Positions 44,035-52,263 of a stretch of DNA of 64,000 nucleotides are shown here, one piece after another; the first letter of the stretch is position 1, and every line of letters begins with the position of its first letter. The stretch covers positions 41,535-105,534 of the forward strand of contig JAUQXA010000051.1 of the NCBI GenBank assembly GCA_030834895.1. The letters run 5' to 3'. Below the pieces are notes generated by a model. The model saw nothing but the letters and a program-made list of their open reading frames with translations, did not search any database and had not been told where the DNA came from. This DNA comes from Anaerolineales bacterium (GTDB lineage: Bacteria; Chloroflexota; Anaerolineae; Anaerolineales; Villigracilaceae). The position numbers and the translations under genes are program-made.

Positions 44035-44592
44035 TCACTTAGCCTTCCTGCGGAACAACGCATCCTGTGGACTGCGCGGAAACACCCCATGTTCCGCCGA
44101 ACGGAGTTCTTCAACCGTAAAGAAGGCGTTGGGATATGCCTTTTGAATGATCTCCGCAACTTCGGGCAGGTTTTTCCGCTGGACGATGGTGTAGACCAGG
44201 TTGACCGGTCCCTGTGAGCCGTGCGCGTCCACGCGGGTTACGCCGTAGCCTTTTTCGCTCAGGGTCTTTGTCAGTTCCTGAACATGGTTTGGGATGATGG
44301 CGCGCACCACCAACATGCCAATGGCAAGTTTGTTTTCGATGAGCATGCCGATGTAGGTGCCGGTGGCAAACCCGCCCGCATAAGCCAGGTAAGCCGCGAT
44401 ATTGTGCGCGCCCCTGGTAATCTCTGAGATGACACTGACCCAGATGAAGACCTCCACAAAACCGAGCAGGGGAGCGAGATGTCTTTTGCCGCGCGAGGTG
44501 AAGATGATCCGCATCGTCCCCAGAGTAACGTCGGCCAGGCGGGCGAAGAAAACAAGCAGGGGCAATCCAATCCATGTATACCAGTCAAACAT
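44035..44592 (-). CDS. UPF0316-type membrane protein (DUF5698/DUF2179)
   Basis: A 185-residue protein with three N-terminal helices (FARLADVTLGTMRIIFTSRG begins the first family motif) and a cytoplasmic domain of about 80 residues resembling DUF2179 (GYGVTRVDAHGSQGPVNLVYTIVQRK). DUF2179 is structurally related to PII-like folds. Function unknown. It is part of the ion-transport neighbourhood. Confidence 0.85.
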   Translation of the reverse strand: MFDWYTWIGLPLLVFFARLADVTLGTMRIIFTSRGKRHLAPLLGFVEVFIWVSVISEITRGAHNIAAYLAYAGGFATGTYIGMLIENKLAIGMLVVRAIIPNHVQELTKTLSEKGYGVTRVDAHGSQGPVNLVYTIVQRKNLPEVAEIIQKAYPNAFFTVEELRSAEHGVFPRSPQDALFRRKAK

Positions 44593-44712
44593 AAGACTCC
44601 ATCAAAATGCATTCCTCGAAAGTCAGTTACAGAGCGTCCAAACCGCCGCAGGGGATTATATTCCTCCACTGGCGGAAACAGTTTCATTTTCCCCATTTTT
44701 TGCAATAATTGA

Positions 44713-44741
44713 ATCAGGACTTTTATCAGGACTTTTATCAG
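44713..44741 (+). repeat. 12-base direct repeat upstream of the kor promoter
   Basis: ATCAGGACTTTT occurs twice head-to-tail (44713 and 44725), then ATCAG. It ends at the -35 box of the kor promoter, where an activator could bind. Confidence 0.6.
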
Positions 44742-44784
44742 TTGTATTTGGGAAAAATTAGGCTATAATCATATTAATATGATT
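44742..44784 (+). promoter_or_regulatory. kor operon promoter with 18-base palindromic operator
   Basis: TTGTAT (44742-44747), 16 bases, TATAAT (44764-44769). The perfect palindrome AATCATATTAATATGATT (44767-44784) covers the end of the -10 and the expected start of transcription, the usual place for a repressor site. Confidence 0.7.
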
Positions 44785-44822
44785 TATCAGATGATTGCTA
44801 AAAACGAGCAGAAAGGATTGTC

Positions 44823-45077
44823 ATGACCGAACTTGTCTCTGCTGAAGGCAAAACCTCGGAAAAACACTCCCGAAAGGGGCCGCGCGGCGAGGTGAAAATC
44901 TTCGCAACCTGGTGTAAGGGTTGCAATATTTGCGTTGTATTCTGTCCGACGCATGTGTTGGCAATGCACCCAAGCGGAAACCATCCGGTTGTGGTGGAGC
45001 CTGAAAACTGCACCGCCTGTCACTTCTGCGATACCCACTGCCCCGACCTGGCGTTGGTAGTCAGGAAGATCGAGTAA
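44823..45077 (+). CDS. korD: 2-oxoacid:ferredoxin oxidoreductase delta subunit (2[4Fe-4S] ferredoxin)
   Basis: An 84-residue ferredoxin with two full cluster motifs: CKGCNICVVFCP and CTACHFCDTHCP. It is the electron-carrying subunit of the oxidoreductase encoded next. AAAGGA precedes ATG. It starts the four-gene unit korDABC, with 17 bases to the next gene. Confidence 0.92.
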   Translation: MTELVSAEGKTSEKHSRKGPRGEVKIFATWCKGCNICVVFCPTHVLAMHPSGNHPVVVEPENCTACHFCDTHCPDLALVVRKIE

Positions 45078-45094
45078 TTCTTGAGGAGGTTGCT

Positions 45095-46210
45095 TTGACC
45101 ATCAAACTCATGCAAGGCAACGAGGCGATTGCGATGGGGGCGCTTGCTGCCGGTTGCCGTTTCTATGCGGGTTATCCCATCACGCCCTCCACCGAGGTTG
45201 CGGAAGTCATGTCCCGCGAACTGCCCAAGGTGGGCGGAAAATTCATTCAAATGGAAGACGAAATCGCCAGCATGGCAGCCATTATCGGCGGCTCGGTTGG
45301 CGGACTCAAGTCCATGACCGCCACCAGCGGGCCGGGTTTCTCGCTCATGCAGGAAAACATCGGCTACGCGGCCATGGCGGAGATTCCCTGTGTGGTAGTC
45401 AACGTCCAGCGGCTGGGTCCCTCCACCGGTCAACCCACAGCGGCGTCACAAGGCGATGTGATGCAGGCGCGCTGGGGCACTCACGGCGATCATCCCATTA
45501 TTGCGCTCAGCCCCATTTCGGTGGCGCAATCTTTTGACCTGACGGTCAAGGCATTCAACCTTTCTGAAAAATACCGCACCCCGGTCATTTTGCTCACCGA
45601 CGAGATCATCGGTCACATGCGCGAGCCAATCGAACTGCCCGACTTCGACACAATCGAAAAGGTCGAGCGGGTCGTGACCGATTCCCCCGCCGACTACAAA
45701 GCCTTCCGCAACGGGCCTGGCGACGCGCCGCCCATGGCGAACTTTGGCATGGGATACCGTTATCACATCACCGGACTGTTCCATGATGAGGTTGGCTTTC
45801 CCACCCAGCGGTTGGACGAGATTGACCCTTGGCTGGAACGGGTCAACGGGAAGCTCGAGCGCAACGCCGACGATATTTTGCTCTATCAAAAGGATTACCA
45901 ACCCGGCGCACGCACCGCCATTTTGAGTTACGGCGCATCGGCGCGTACCGCCCGTCACGCCATGAAACAGTTGCGTGCCAAAGGTGAAAAGGTCAACCTC
46001 TTCACCGCGCAGACGATTTGGCCCTTCCCTGAAAAAGCAGTGGAGGAACTGGCGGATTCAGTCGAGCGAATCATCGTCCCTGAGATGAACCTCGGACAAC
46101 TGGCTCTGGAAGTTGAACGCGTGGCCGGGCGGAAGAAGGTCGTGCGCGTCAACCGCGCCAACGGCGAGATGGTTACGCCCAATATGATTTTGCGGGCAGT
46201 GGAGGCTTAA
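45095..46210 (+). CDS. korA: 2-oxoacid:ferredoxin oxidoreductase alpha subunit
   Basis: A 371-residue alpha subunit. It opens MQGNEAIAMGALAAGCRFYAGYPITPSTE, the typical PYR-domain start, then the TSGPGFSLM stretch and, late in the chain, the transketolase C-like region. With the beta and gamma subunits it makes acyl-CoA and CO2 from a 2-oxoacid, or runs in reverse. 2-oxoglutarate is the most likely substrate for this subunit type; symbols are provisional. GGAGG precedes the TTG start. Confidence 0.92.
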   Translation: MTIKLMQGNEAIAMGALAAGCRFYAGYPITPSTEVAEVMSRELPKVGGKFIQMEDEIASMAAIIGGSVGGLKSMTATSGPGFSLMQENIGYAAMAEIPCVVVNVQRLGPSTGQPTAASQGDVMQARWGTHGDHPIIALSPISVAQSFDLTVKAFNLSEKYRTPVILLTDEIIGHMREPIELPDFDTIEKVERVVTDSPADYKAFRNGPGDAPPMANFGMGYRYHITGLFHDEVGFPTQRLDEIDPWLERVNGKLERNADDILLYQKDYQPGARTAILSYGASARTARHAMKQLRAKGEKVNLFTAQTIWPFPEKAVEELADSVERIIVPEMNLGQLALEVERVAGRKKVVRVNRANGEMVTPNMILRAVEA

Positions 46211-47140
46211 ATGACGTCAGATCATATTCTTTCTGTCCACGATATCGACGTGAACGAGGGACAAATTCCGCGCGAGGACTGGTTCGAGTCCAGCGCCACC
46301 CTGCACAACCTCCGTAAGAGCAAAAAATTCCCGACCATCTGGTGCTCGGGATGCGGCATCGGTGTGGTGATGGGGTCGTTGATCCGCGCCATCGAGAGTC
46401 TCGGATTGCAAAATGACCAGGTGGCGCTGGTGGCTGGCATCGGCTGTACCGCGCGCATGCCCGTCTACATGGATTACAACACCCTGCACACCACCCACGG
46501 ACGCGCGCTGGCGTTTGCCACTGGCTTGAAGATTGCGCGCCCCGACATGAAGGTCATCGCCATTATGGGTGACGGCGACGCGCTGGCCATTGGCGGCAAT
46601 CATTTCATCCACGCCGCGCGCCGCAATATAGGTATTACCGCGCTGGTGGTGAACAATTCCATCTACGGCATGACGGGCGGACAATACAGTCCCACTACGC
46701 CGGAGGGGATGCGCGCCACAACCGCTCCGTATGGCAATGTCGAACCGCCCTTCCCGGTCTGTGATCTGGCTGCCGCCGCGGGAGCGACCTACGTTGCCCG
46801 CAGCACGGTCTATCATCCACTGGAATTGGACAAGCACCTGTCGGAAGCCATCTCCACTGAAGGATTCAGCCTGGTGGAAGCCGTCAGCTATTGTCACACC
46901 ACTTATGGGCGTATCAACAAACTGGGTTCGGCGGCGGACATGATGCGCGGACTCAAGGAAAACAGCATTTCCAAATCCGCCTATGACAGGCTCAGTCCCG
47001 AAGCACAGGAATCCAATACAAAGATCGTGCGCGGAGTTCTGCATAAGAAGAAGCGCCCGGAGTATACAAAAATTTACGACTCACTCGTGCAACGAAAACA
47101 AGAGGAAGAGCTAAAGTTACGCAACACGGGGAGGCACTAA
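46211..47140 (+). CDS. korB: 2-oxoacid:ferredoxin oxidoreductase beta subunit (TPP-binding)
   Basis: A 309-residue TPP subunit. WCSGCGIGVVMG, the thiamine-diphosphate motif GDGDALAIGGNH then about 25 residues to NNSIYGMTGGQYSPTT are characteristic. Adjacent to korA without a gap and overlapping korC by one base, so the three are translated together. Confidence 0.93.
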   Translation: MTSDHILSVHDIDVNEGQIPREDWFESSATLHNLRKSKKFPTIWCSGCGIGVVMGSLIRAIESLGLQNDQVALVAGIGCTARMPVYMDYNTLHTTHGRALAFATGLKIARPDMKVIAIMGDGDALAIGGNHFIHAARRNIGITALVVNNSIYGMTGGQYSPTTPEGMRATTAPYGNVEPPFPVCDLAAAAGATYVARSTVYHPLELDKHLSEAISTEGFSLVEAVSYCHTTYGRINKLGSAADMMRGLKENSISKSAYDRLSPEAQESNTKIVRGVLHKKKRPEYTKIYDSLVQRKQEEELKLRNTGRH

Positions 47141-47691
47141 TGGACACGCGAACCGAAATTCGTCTGGCTGGGGAAGGCGGACAGGGGATGATCCTTGCGG
47201 GGATCATCCTTGCAGAAGCCGCGGCAATCTACGACGGCAAGCAGGCCACCCAGACCCAAAGTTACGGACCCGAAGCCCGCGGCGGGGCCAGCCGCTCGGA
47301 GGTGGTCATCTCAGACGGCGAGATCGATCATCCCGAAGTTCTCTCCGCCGATATTGTTGTTGCCCTCAGCCAGGAGGCTTATAAGAAATTCGCAAGGACC
47401 GTTCATGCTGGCGGCTTGTTAATCGTAGATGAAGACCGTGTTGCCGTATCAATTGACTTTACGGGCATCAAAGTCCCTGTTGCCCGTATTGCCCAGGAGA
47501 CAACCGGCAAGACCATCACCGCCAACACGGTGGCATTAGGCGTGCTGGTTGGGCTGACGGGTGTGGTCTCGCAGGAGGCGCTTGAAAAGGCCGTGCTTGC
47601 CCGCGCTCCCAAAGGCACCGAAGAGATGAACCGTAAGGCGCTGCAGGCTGGTTTTGCGGCGGCAGAAAGACTCAAGTCGCCGGTGGCGTGA
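47140..47691 (+). CDS. korC: 2-oxoacid:ferredoxin oxidoreductase gamma subunit
   Basis: A 183-residue gamma subunit beginning EIRLAGEGGQGMILAGIILAEA, with QSYGPEARGGASRSEVVIS as the second family motif. It completes the complex. Its stop is followed 30 bases on by the promoter of the riboswitch operon. Confidence 0.92.
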   Translation: MDTRTEIRLAGEGGQGMILAGIILAEAAAIYDGKQATQTQSYGPEARGGASRSEVVISDGEIDHPEVLSADIVVALSQEAYKKFARTVHAGGLLIVDEDRVAVSIDFTGIKVPVARIAQETTGKTITANTVALGVLVGLTGVVSQEALEKAVLARAPKGTEEMNRKALQAGFAAAERLKSPVA

Positions 47692-47720
47692 CATCTATCG
47701 AAATTGTCTGGTAAAAAACA

Positions 47721-47749
47721 TTGACTCTGGCTTGAAAACCCTGTAGACT
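47721..47749 (+). promoter_or_regulatory. promoter of the manganese riboswitch operon
   Basis: TTGACT, exactly 17 bases, TAGACT. Transcription would begin near 47756, just before the riboswitch P1 stem. Confidence 0.75.
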
Positions 47750-47757
47750 TCGACTTA

Positions 47758-47889
47758 CTCCGATGGGGAGTAGCCGCCCGGCTTTTTTTCGGGATCGACA
47801 GTCGTCAATACGTGGCGCAGAGCGCCACCGGCTGTCTGAGTGAAAGCGCAAGACCATCGCTATTTTTGGCGATGGTCTTTTTATTTTTT
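47758..47889 (+). ncRNA. yybP-ykoY manganese riboswitch with terminator
   Basis: The conserved pieces of this family appear in order: GGGGAGTAGC, a hairpin (GCCCGGC...), ACAGTCGTCAATACG, a hairpin (GTGGCGCAGAGCGCCAC), CGGCTGTC, GAAAGCGCAAGACC. P1 pairs CGATGG (47761-47766) with CCATCG (47854-47859). The 3' arm of P1 is also the 5' arm of an 11-base terminator stem (AAGACCATCGC with GCGATGGTCTT) that ends in TTTTATTTTTT. P1 and terminator therefore exclude each other: Mn2+ binding should stabilise P1 and switch expression on. Confidence 0.9.
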
Positions 47890-47903
47890 GTGGTTTCGGT
47901 ACG

Positions 47904-48182
47904 ATGTCAAACACGATCAAACAACCCGCAGTTCAAATGCTTCTGGCGATCCTGATCCTCTTCCTCTGTTTTGGAAGCCAGGCGGACTTGCCTGTTGGCG
48001 TCGTGTCTGTTGCCGAAACCCTCGAAGCAGACCTCGACCTGCTGGACCTGGAAGAAGACTTGTTGGCGGCAAACATCGTTACGGCATTGGCAGGCTTGAA
48101 CTTCCACAAACTGGAAGAAAAGAGTTCGAAGATTCGAGCCGCCTGTCTTTCTCCTGGATCACCCCCTCCCAAACCCATTTAA
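47904..48182 (+). CDS. small secreted or anchored protein in the manganese operon
   Basis: A 92-residue protein of unknown family. A hydrophobic N-terminal stretch (LLAILILFLCFGSQA) looks like a signal peptide. The mature part has an acidic patch (LEADLDLLDLEEDLL) that might bind cations. It is the first ORF after the riboswitch terminator. No strong ribosome site is seen, so it could also be non-coding leader. Confidence 0.4.
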   Translation: MSNTIKQPAVQMLLAILILFLCFGSQADLPVGVVSVAETLEADLDLLDLEEDLLAANIVTALAGLNFHKLEEKSSKIRAACLSPGSPPPKPI

Positions 48183-48301
48183 TCGATTAGATGCTGTGAC
48201 CTGTTGTTGCAGACGCATGAAACTGTCCGGCTTGCCAAACCGGTTATTGCCTGTTTGCCTGATATTGAAGACTCAAACGATTTGCAAAATGGAGAAAGAC
48301 T

Positions 48302-48961
48302 TTGATTGACACTCTTGAAACCATCATATTATCCGCCGCCCAAACCATTTACGATGCCTGGGGCTGGTTTGGCGTGGCGATGTTGCTTGCTTTTGAAAAT
48401 GCCACAGGCATCACACCCAGCGAGATCATCCTGGGACTGGCGGGCTGGATGCTTATTTCGGAACATCAACTGCCGCCTTCGATGATTCCCCTCGGCGGCC
48501 TGTACGCCGCCCTCGGCAGCGTGCTTGGCGCATCGGTTGCGTATTGGGTTGCCCGCCTCGGCGGACGTCCGCTGGTGGATAAATTTGCCCGCTGGCTGCG
48601 GATTGATTCCGCCCATATTGACCGCGCCGAGAACCAATTCCACCGTTGGGGCACGGGACTTGTGCTGGTCGGACGGGTCATGCCCGGCGTCCGCACACTG
48701 GTCAGCATCCCGGCGGGACTGGCACGCATGCCCTTCCCCACCTTCTTCGGTGCCACGTTCATCGGCGCGTATGTCTGGTGTACGCTGCTCATCGGAGCAG
48801 GATACGTCCTCGGTCATGAATGGACGCTGATCAGCACGTACGTCAAACAATTCTTCCCTTACCTTTTGGCAGGCGGATTTGTGGCGCTGGCGGTGTACTT
48901 TTGGTTCACCCGCCGCGTGATGGTTCCAGCCGTTGCGCCCGTCCGCGTTGACGATGAATAG
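48302..48961 (+). CDS. DedA-family membrane protein
   Basis: A 219-residue DedA/SNARE-associated protein. FENATGITPSEIILGLAG and GRVMPGVRTLVSIPAGLARM carry the conserved acidic, Arg and Pro-Gly residues of the family. Members scramble or flip membrane lipids and support proton-motive force. A TTG start is used with GGAG upstream. Its place under a Mn riboswitch suggests a link to metal or membrane stress. Confidence 0.88.
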   Translation: MIDTLETIILSAAQTIYDAWGWFGVAMLLAFENATGITPSEIILGLAGWMLISEHQLPPSMIPLGGLYAALGSVLGASVAYWVARLGGRPLVDKFARWLRIDSAHIDRAENQFHRWGTGLVLVGRVMPGVRTLVSIPAGLARMPFPTFFGATFIGAYVWCTLLIGAGYVLGHEWTLISTYVKQFFPYLLAGGFVALAVYFWFTRRVMVPAVAPVRVDDE

Positions 48962-48998
48962 GGTGACACGTTTTTCGATTTTTAGAAAGGAGATTCCG

Positions 48999-49250
48999 AT
49001 GTCCAAATCCCCGAATTCCCGTTTTCCCGTCATTCGACGGTTTTGGAAGCCGGTCGCCGCCACCGGGGCGGGCGGCACGGCTGTTGTCCTCTGGTTCGAG
49101 GAAATGATGTTGTTCGTTCAGGACATCCTGGCATTGATCTTCCTGCCTATTCTGGCGGGAATCATCTACCTGTTGAATATCTTCGCCTTCAAATCGCGCA
49201 TGCCCCGCCGCGAAGATTTGACAAATTCCACTCATGGAGGAAAAGAATAA
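48999..49250 (+). CDS. small two-segment membrane protein
   Basis: An 83-residue protein with a basic N-terminus and hydrophobic segments at about residues 20-32 and 36-63. AAAGGAG precedes ATG. It ends 3 bases before the P-type ATPase gene, so it may be an accessory peptide of the pump. No family recognised. Confidence 0.6.
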   Translation: MSKSPNSRFPVIRRFWKPVAATGAGGTAVVLWFEEMMLFVQDILALIFLPILAGIIYLLNIFAFKSRMPRREDLTNSTHGGKE

Positions 49251-49253
49251 CCG

Positions 49254-51932
49254 ATGCAAAACAAACCCTGGCACACCCACACAATCGAATCGTCCTTTGA
49301 GCAACTCCAAAGCCAGCCCGGCGGCTTGACCAGTGATGAGGCGCAGAAACGCCTTGAACAATACGGATCCAATGAATTGCAGGCAGCCCGCCGCATTTCC
49401 CCCTGGGAGATTCTGCTGGAGCAGTTCAAGAACGTGCTGATTTTGATCCTGCTTGGCGCGACGGCGATTTCGCTGTTCCTCGGTCATGGGGTCGAGTCCA
49501 TCGTCATCGCGGTGATCGTACTCTTTGCGGTGGGACTTGGCTTTGTGCAGGAATATCGCGCCGAACGCGCCATCGAAGCCCTCAAGCAGATGGCTGCGCC
49601 CACCGCCGCTGTTTTGCGTGATGGCGTGGAAGTCAAAATCCCGGCAAAGGATTTGGTGCCCGGCGACGTGGTCATCCTGCATACCGGTGACCGTGTCCCA
49701 GCCGATGGGCGCCTGCTGGAAGCTGTCAACCTTCAGGTGGAGGAGGCGGCGCTGACGGGTGAATCGGTCCCGGTCGAGAAGCATGTCAGGGCGTTGGAAA
49801 ACGAAGACCTCGCCATTGGTGACCGCAAGAACATGGTCTATGCCGGGACGGCTGTCACCTACGGGCGTGGCAGGGCGCTGGTTGCGGCAACCGCCATGCA
49901 GACGGAGTTTGGCAAGATCGCCAAAATGCTTCAGGATGTCGAGTCCGGTCGCACGCCGCTTCAGCAAAATCTGGACAAGGTCGGCACGGCGCTGGCACGC
50001 GCGGCTTTTGTGGTCGTCGCCATCATCGTCGCCCTTGGCTTGTTTCGCGGACAGCCTTTCATCGAGATGTTGATCTTTGGCATTGCGCTGGCGGTGGCTG
50101 TCGTGCCGGAAGCCCTGCCCGCAGTCGTCACCATTTCGCTGGCGATTGGCGTGCAGAAGATGGTCAAGCGCAATGCGCTCATCCGCCGTCTGCCTGCCGT
50201 GGAAACGCTTGGCAGCACTTCGGTCATCTGCTCCGACAAAACCGGCACGCTGACGAAGGATGAGATGACCGTCCGCCGCCTGTATTGTGCGGATGAAATG
50301 TTCAGCGTTTCGGGGGCGGGATACGCACCCGAAGGCGGATTCTCCCTCAACGGCGGCACACCCTCTGAGCCGACGACTGCCCTGCGCCAAATGCTGGTCG
50401 CCGGGACGCTGGCTTCCGATACGAAGATGGTCCAACTGTCGGGTGGAGGATGGGACATCAAGGGCGACCCAACCGAAGGGGCTTTGGTCGTGGCGGCGGC
50501 AAAGGCTGGAATGCAGAAAGAGGACCTCGACGCGAAATATCCGCGCGTGCATGAAATCCCGTTTTCCTCCGAGACCAAACGTATGACCACTGTCCACGAG
50601 TCAGATGGCAAACTCGTTGCCTATGCCAAAGGCGCGCCGGAAGTGATTTTGGACGGCTGTGACTTTGTGTGGACTGCCGAAGGCGTTGCGCCGCTGGATC
50701 AGCCCCGACGCGAAAAAATCCTTGGGCAGGCGCAAACGCTGGCCGGCGAAGCCCTGCGCGTGCTGGGGATTGCCTCCAAGCCGGATGTGACCCTTGAGAC
50801 AGCCGAGCGCGGCATGACCTTTTTGGGGCTGGCGGGAATGATCGACCCGCCGCGTCCCGAAGCCAAAGACGCGATTGCGTTGTGCGCCGACGCCGGCATC
50901 CGCCCGGTGATGATCACCGGCGACCATCCCGTAACTGCTCAGGCGGTGGCGCGGGAGTTGGGTCTGCTTCGCAACGGCAACAGGGTCGTGACCGGGGCGG
51001 AACTCGAAGAGATGCCCGATGAACAATTGCAAAAGGAAGTCGAGCAGATCAGCGTGTATGCTCGCGTTTCACCCTCTCACAAGCTGCGCGTGGTGACCGC
51101 CTGGCAGTCGCGCGGTCACATTGCCGCGATGACCGGCGACGGCGTGAACGATGCGCCCGCGTTGAAGAAGGCGGATATCGGTATTGCGATGGGCATCACC
51201 GGCACCGACGTCACCAAGGAAGCCGCGGCAATGACCCTGACTGACGATAACTTCGCCTCCATCGTCGCGGCAGTCGAGGAAGGGCGCGGGGTCTTCGGCA
51301 ACATCAAAAAATACCTGATGTACTTGCTCTCATCGAACATCGGCGAGATCGGGCTGATGGCTGGCTCCGCCCTGCTGGGTCTGCCCCTGCCCCTGACGGC
51401 GGTGCAGATTTTGTACGTCAACCTGGCGACGGATGGATTGCCCGCGCTGGCGCTTTCGGTCGATCCGCCCGAAAAGGATTTGATGAAACGCAAGCCGCGC
51501 AACCCGCGCACCGGCATTTTTACCCGCCCGGTAGTGACATTGATGGTGATGGGCGGTATTTGGTCAACTATTGTCAACCTGGGGTTGTTTAGCTGGGCGT
51601 TCAATTCCGGGCGGACACTGGAGGAGGCGATGACAATGACCTTCGTCTCGCTGGTGCTGATTCAATTCTTCAAGGCATACAACTTCCGCTCCGACCGCCA
51701 TTCCATGCTGAACAAGCCCTTCGAGAACAAGTGGCTCAACCTGGCGGTGGGTTGGGAAATGGTCCTGCTCGTGTTGATCGTCTATCTCCCCTTCCTGCAT
51801 GAAGCCTTCAGCACCTACTCCCTGCCGCTGGTGGATTGGGCAATTGCGGGCGGGCTGGCTGTGACCATTGTCCCCGTGCTGGAGTTGGTCAAGTGGATGG
51901 TCCGCAAAGGCTGGTTTGGAACCATGGAGTAA
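49254..51932 (+). CDS. P2A-type cation-transporting ATPase (Ca2+/Mn2+)
   Basis: An 892-residue P-type ATPase. The phosphorylated Asp328 is in CSDKTGTLT, TGES is at about residue 170, KGAPE and the hinge TGDGVNDAPALKKADIGIAMG are present. The M4 motif VPEALPAVVT and NLATDGLPALAL in M6 mark the calcium/manganese group. The riboswitch upstream points to Mn2+ export. Full length with ten helices. Confidence 0.95.
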   Translation: MQNKPWHTHTIESSFEQLQSQPGGLTSDEAQKRLEQYGSNELQAARRISPWEILLEQFKNVLILILLGATAISLFLGHGVESIVIAVIVLFAVGLGFVQEYRAERAIEALKQMAAPTAAVLRDGVEVKIPAKDLVPGDVVILHTGDRVPADGRLLEAVNLQVEEAALTGESVPVEKHVRALENEDLAIGDRKNMVYAGTAVTYGRGRALVAATAMQTEFGKIAKMLQDVESGRTPLQQNLDKVGTALARAAFVVVAIIVALGLFRGQPFIEMLIFGIALAVAVVPEALPAVVTISLAIGVQKMVKRNALIRRLPAVETLGSTSVICSDKTGTLTKDEMTVRRLYCADEMFSVSGAGYAPEGGFSLNGGTPSEPTTALRQMLVAGTLASDTKMVQLSGGGWDIKGDPTEGALVVAAAKAGMQKEDLDAKYPRVHEIPFSSETKRMTTVHESDGKLVAYAKGAPEVILDGCDFVWTAEGVAPLDQPRREKILGQAQTLAGEALRVLGIASKPDVTLETAERGMTFLGLAGMIDPPRPEAKDAIALCADAGIRPVMITGDHPVTAQAVARELGLLRNGNRVVTGAELEEMPDEQLQKEVEQISVYARVSPSHKLRVVTAWQSRGHIAAMTGDGVNDAPALKKADIGIAMGITGTDVTKEAAAMTLTDDNFASIVAAVEEGRGVFGNIKKYLMYLLSSNIGEIGLMAGSALLGLPLPLTAVQILYVNLATDGLPALALSVDPPEKDLMKRKPRNPRTGIFTRPVVTLMVMGGIWSTIVNLGLFSWAFNSGRTLEEAMTMTFVSLVLIQFFKAYNFRSDRHSMLNKPFENKWLNLAVGWEMVLLVLIVYLPFLHEAFSTYSLPLVDWAIAGGLAVTIVPVLELVKWMVRKGWFGTME

Positions 51933-51970
51933 ACGACAGCAAGTTCGAGATAAAAATATGGAGACCGAAA

Positions 51971-52207
51971 ATGGCAACGCAAAAGAAAAAACGTAAACGC
52001 GATATCGAGAAGAACTATCCTGCCAAACAATTCGTCAAAAAACTGCGGTGGCTTGCCGACTGCATCGAGCAGGGACGGAAATTTCAGATTCAGGTGGCGG
52101 GAGAACGAATCTCCATACCAGCCACCGCCGTCATCAACATCGAACATGAACGCGGCGACTCTGCTGAGGAAGTGGAGTTTCAACTCAAGTGGCTGCTCGA
52201 TAAATAG
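51971..52207 (+). CDS. amphi-Trp domain protein
   Basis: A 78-residue protein with a Lys-rich start and the closing SAEEVEFQLKWLLDK, which matches small amphi-Trp domain proteins. Function unknown. Last gene before a strong terminator, so probably part of the Mn operon transcript. A GAGACCGAAA context precedes ATG. Confidence 0.7.
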   Translation: MATQKKKRKRDIEKNYPAKQFVKKLRWLADCIEQGRKFQIQVAGERISIPATAVINIEHERGDSAEEVEFQLKWLLDK

Positions 52208-52211
52208 ATGA

Positions 52212-52253
52212 AAAGGAACTCGGAGTTCTTCAAGAACTCCGAGTTCCTTTTTT
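52212..52253 (+). terminator. strong intrinsic terminator
   Basis: AAAGGAACTCGGAGTTCTT pairs with its complement nearly end to end, then TTTTTT. It closes the manganese operon and may serve the convergent minus-strand gene. Confidence 0.88.
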
Positions 52254-52263
52254 AACGTGATTT

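Noticed and set aside
43053..44159. A 368-codon frame overlapping the antiporter gene on the same strand
   Set aside because: The antiporter frame carries both alpha-repeat motifs; the overlapping frame is Arg/Cys/His-rich shadow sequence.
48906..50597. A 563-codon open frame antisense to the P-type ATPase
   Set aside because: It lies opposite a gene with complete family motifs, has a composition typical of reverse-frame shadows in GC-rich coding DNA and no recognisable domain.
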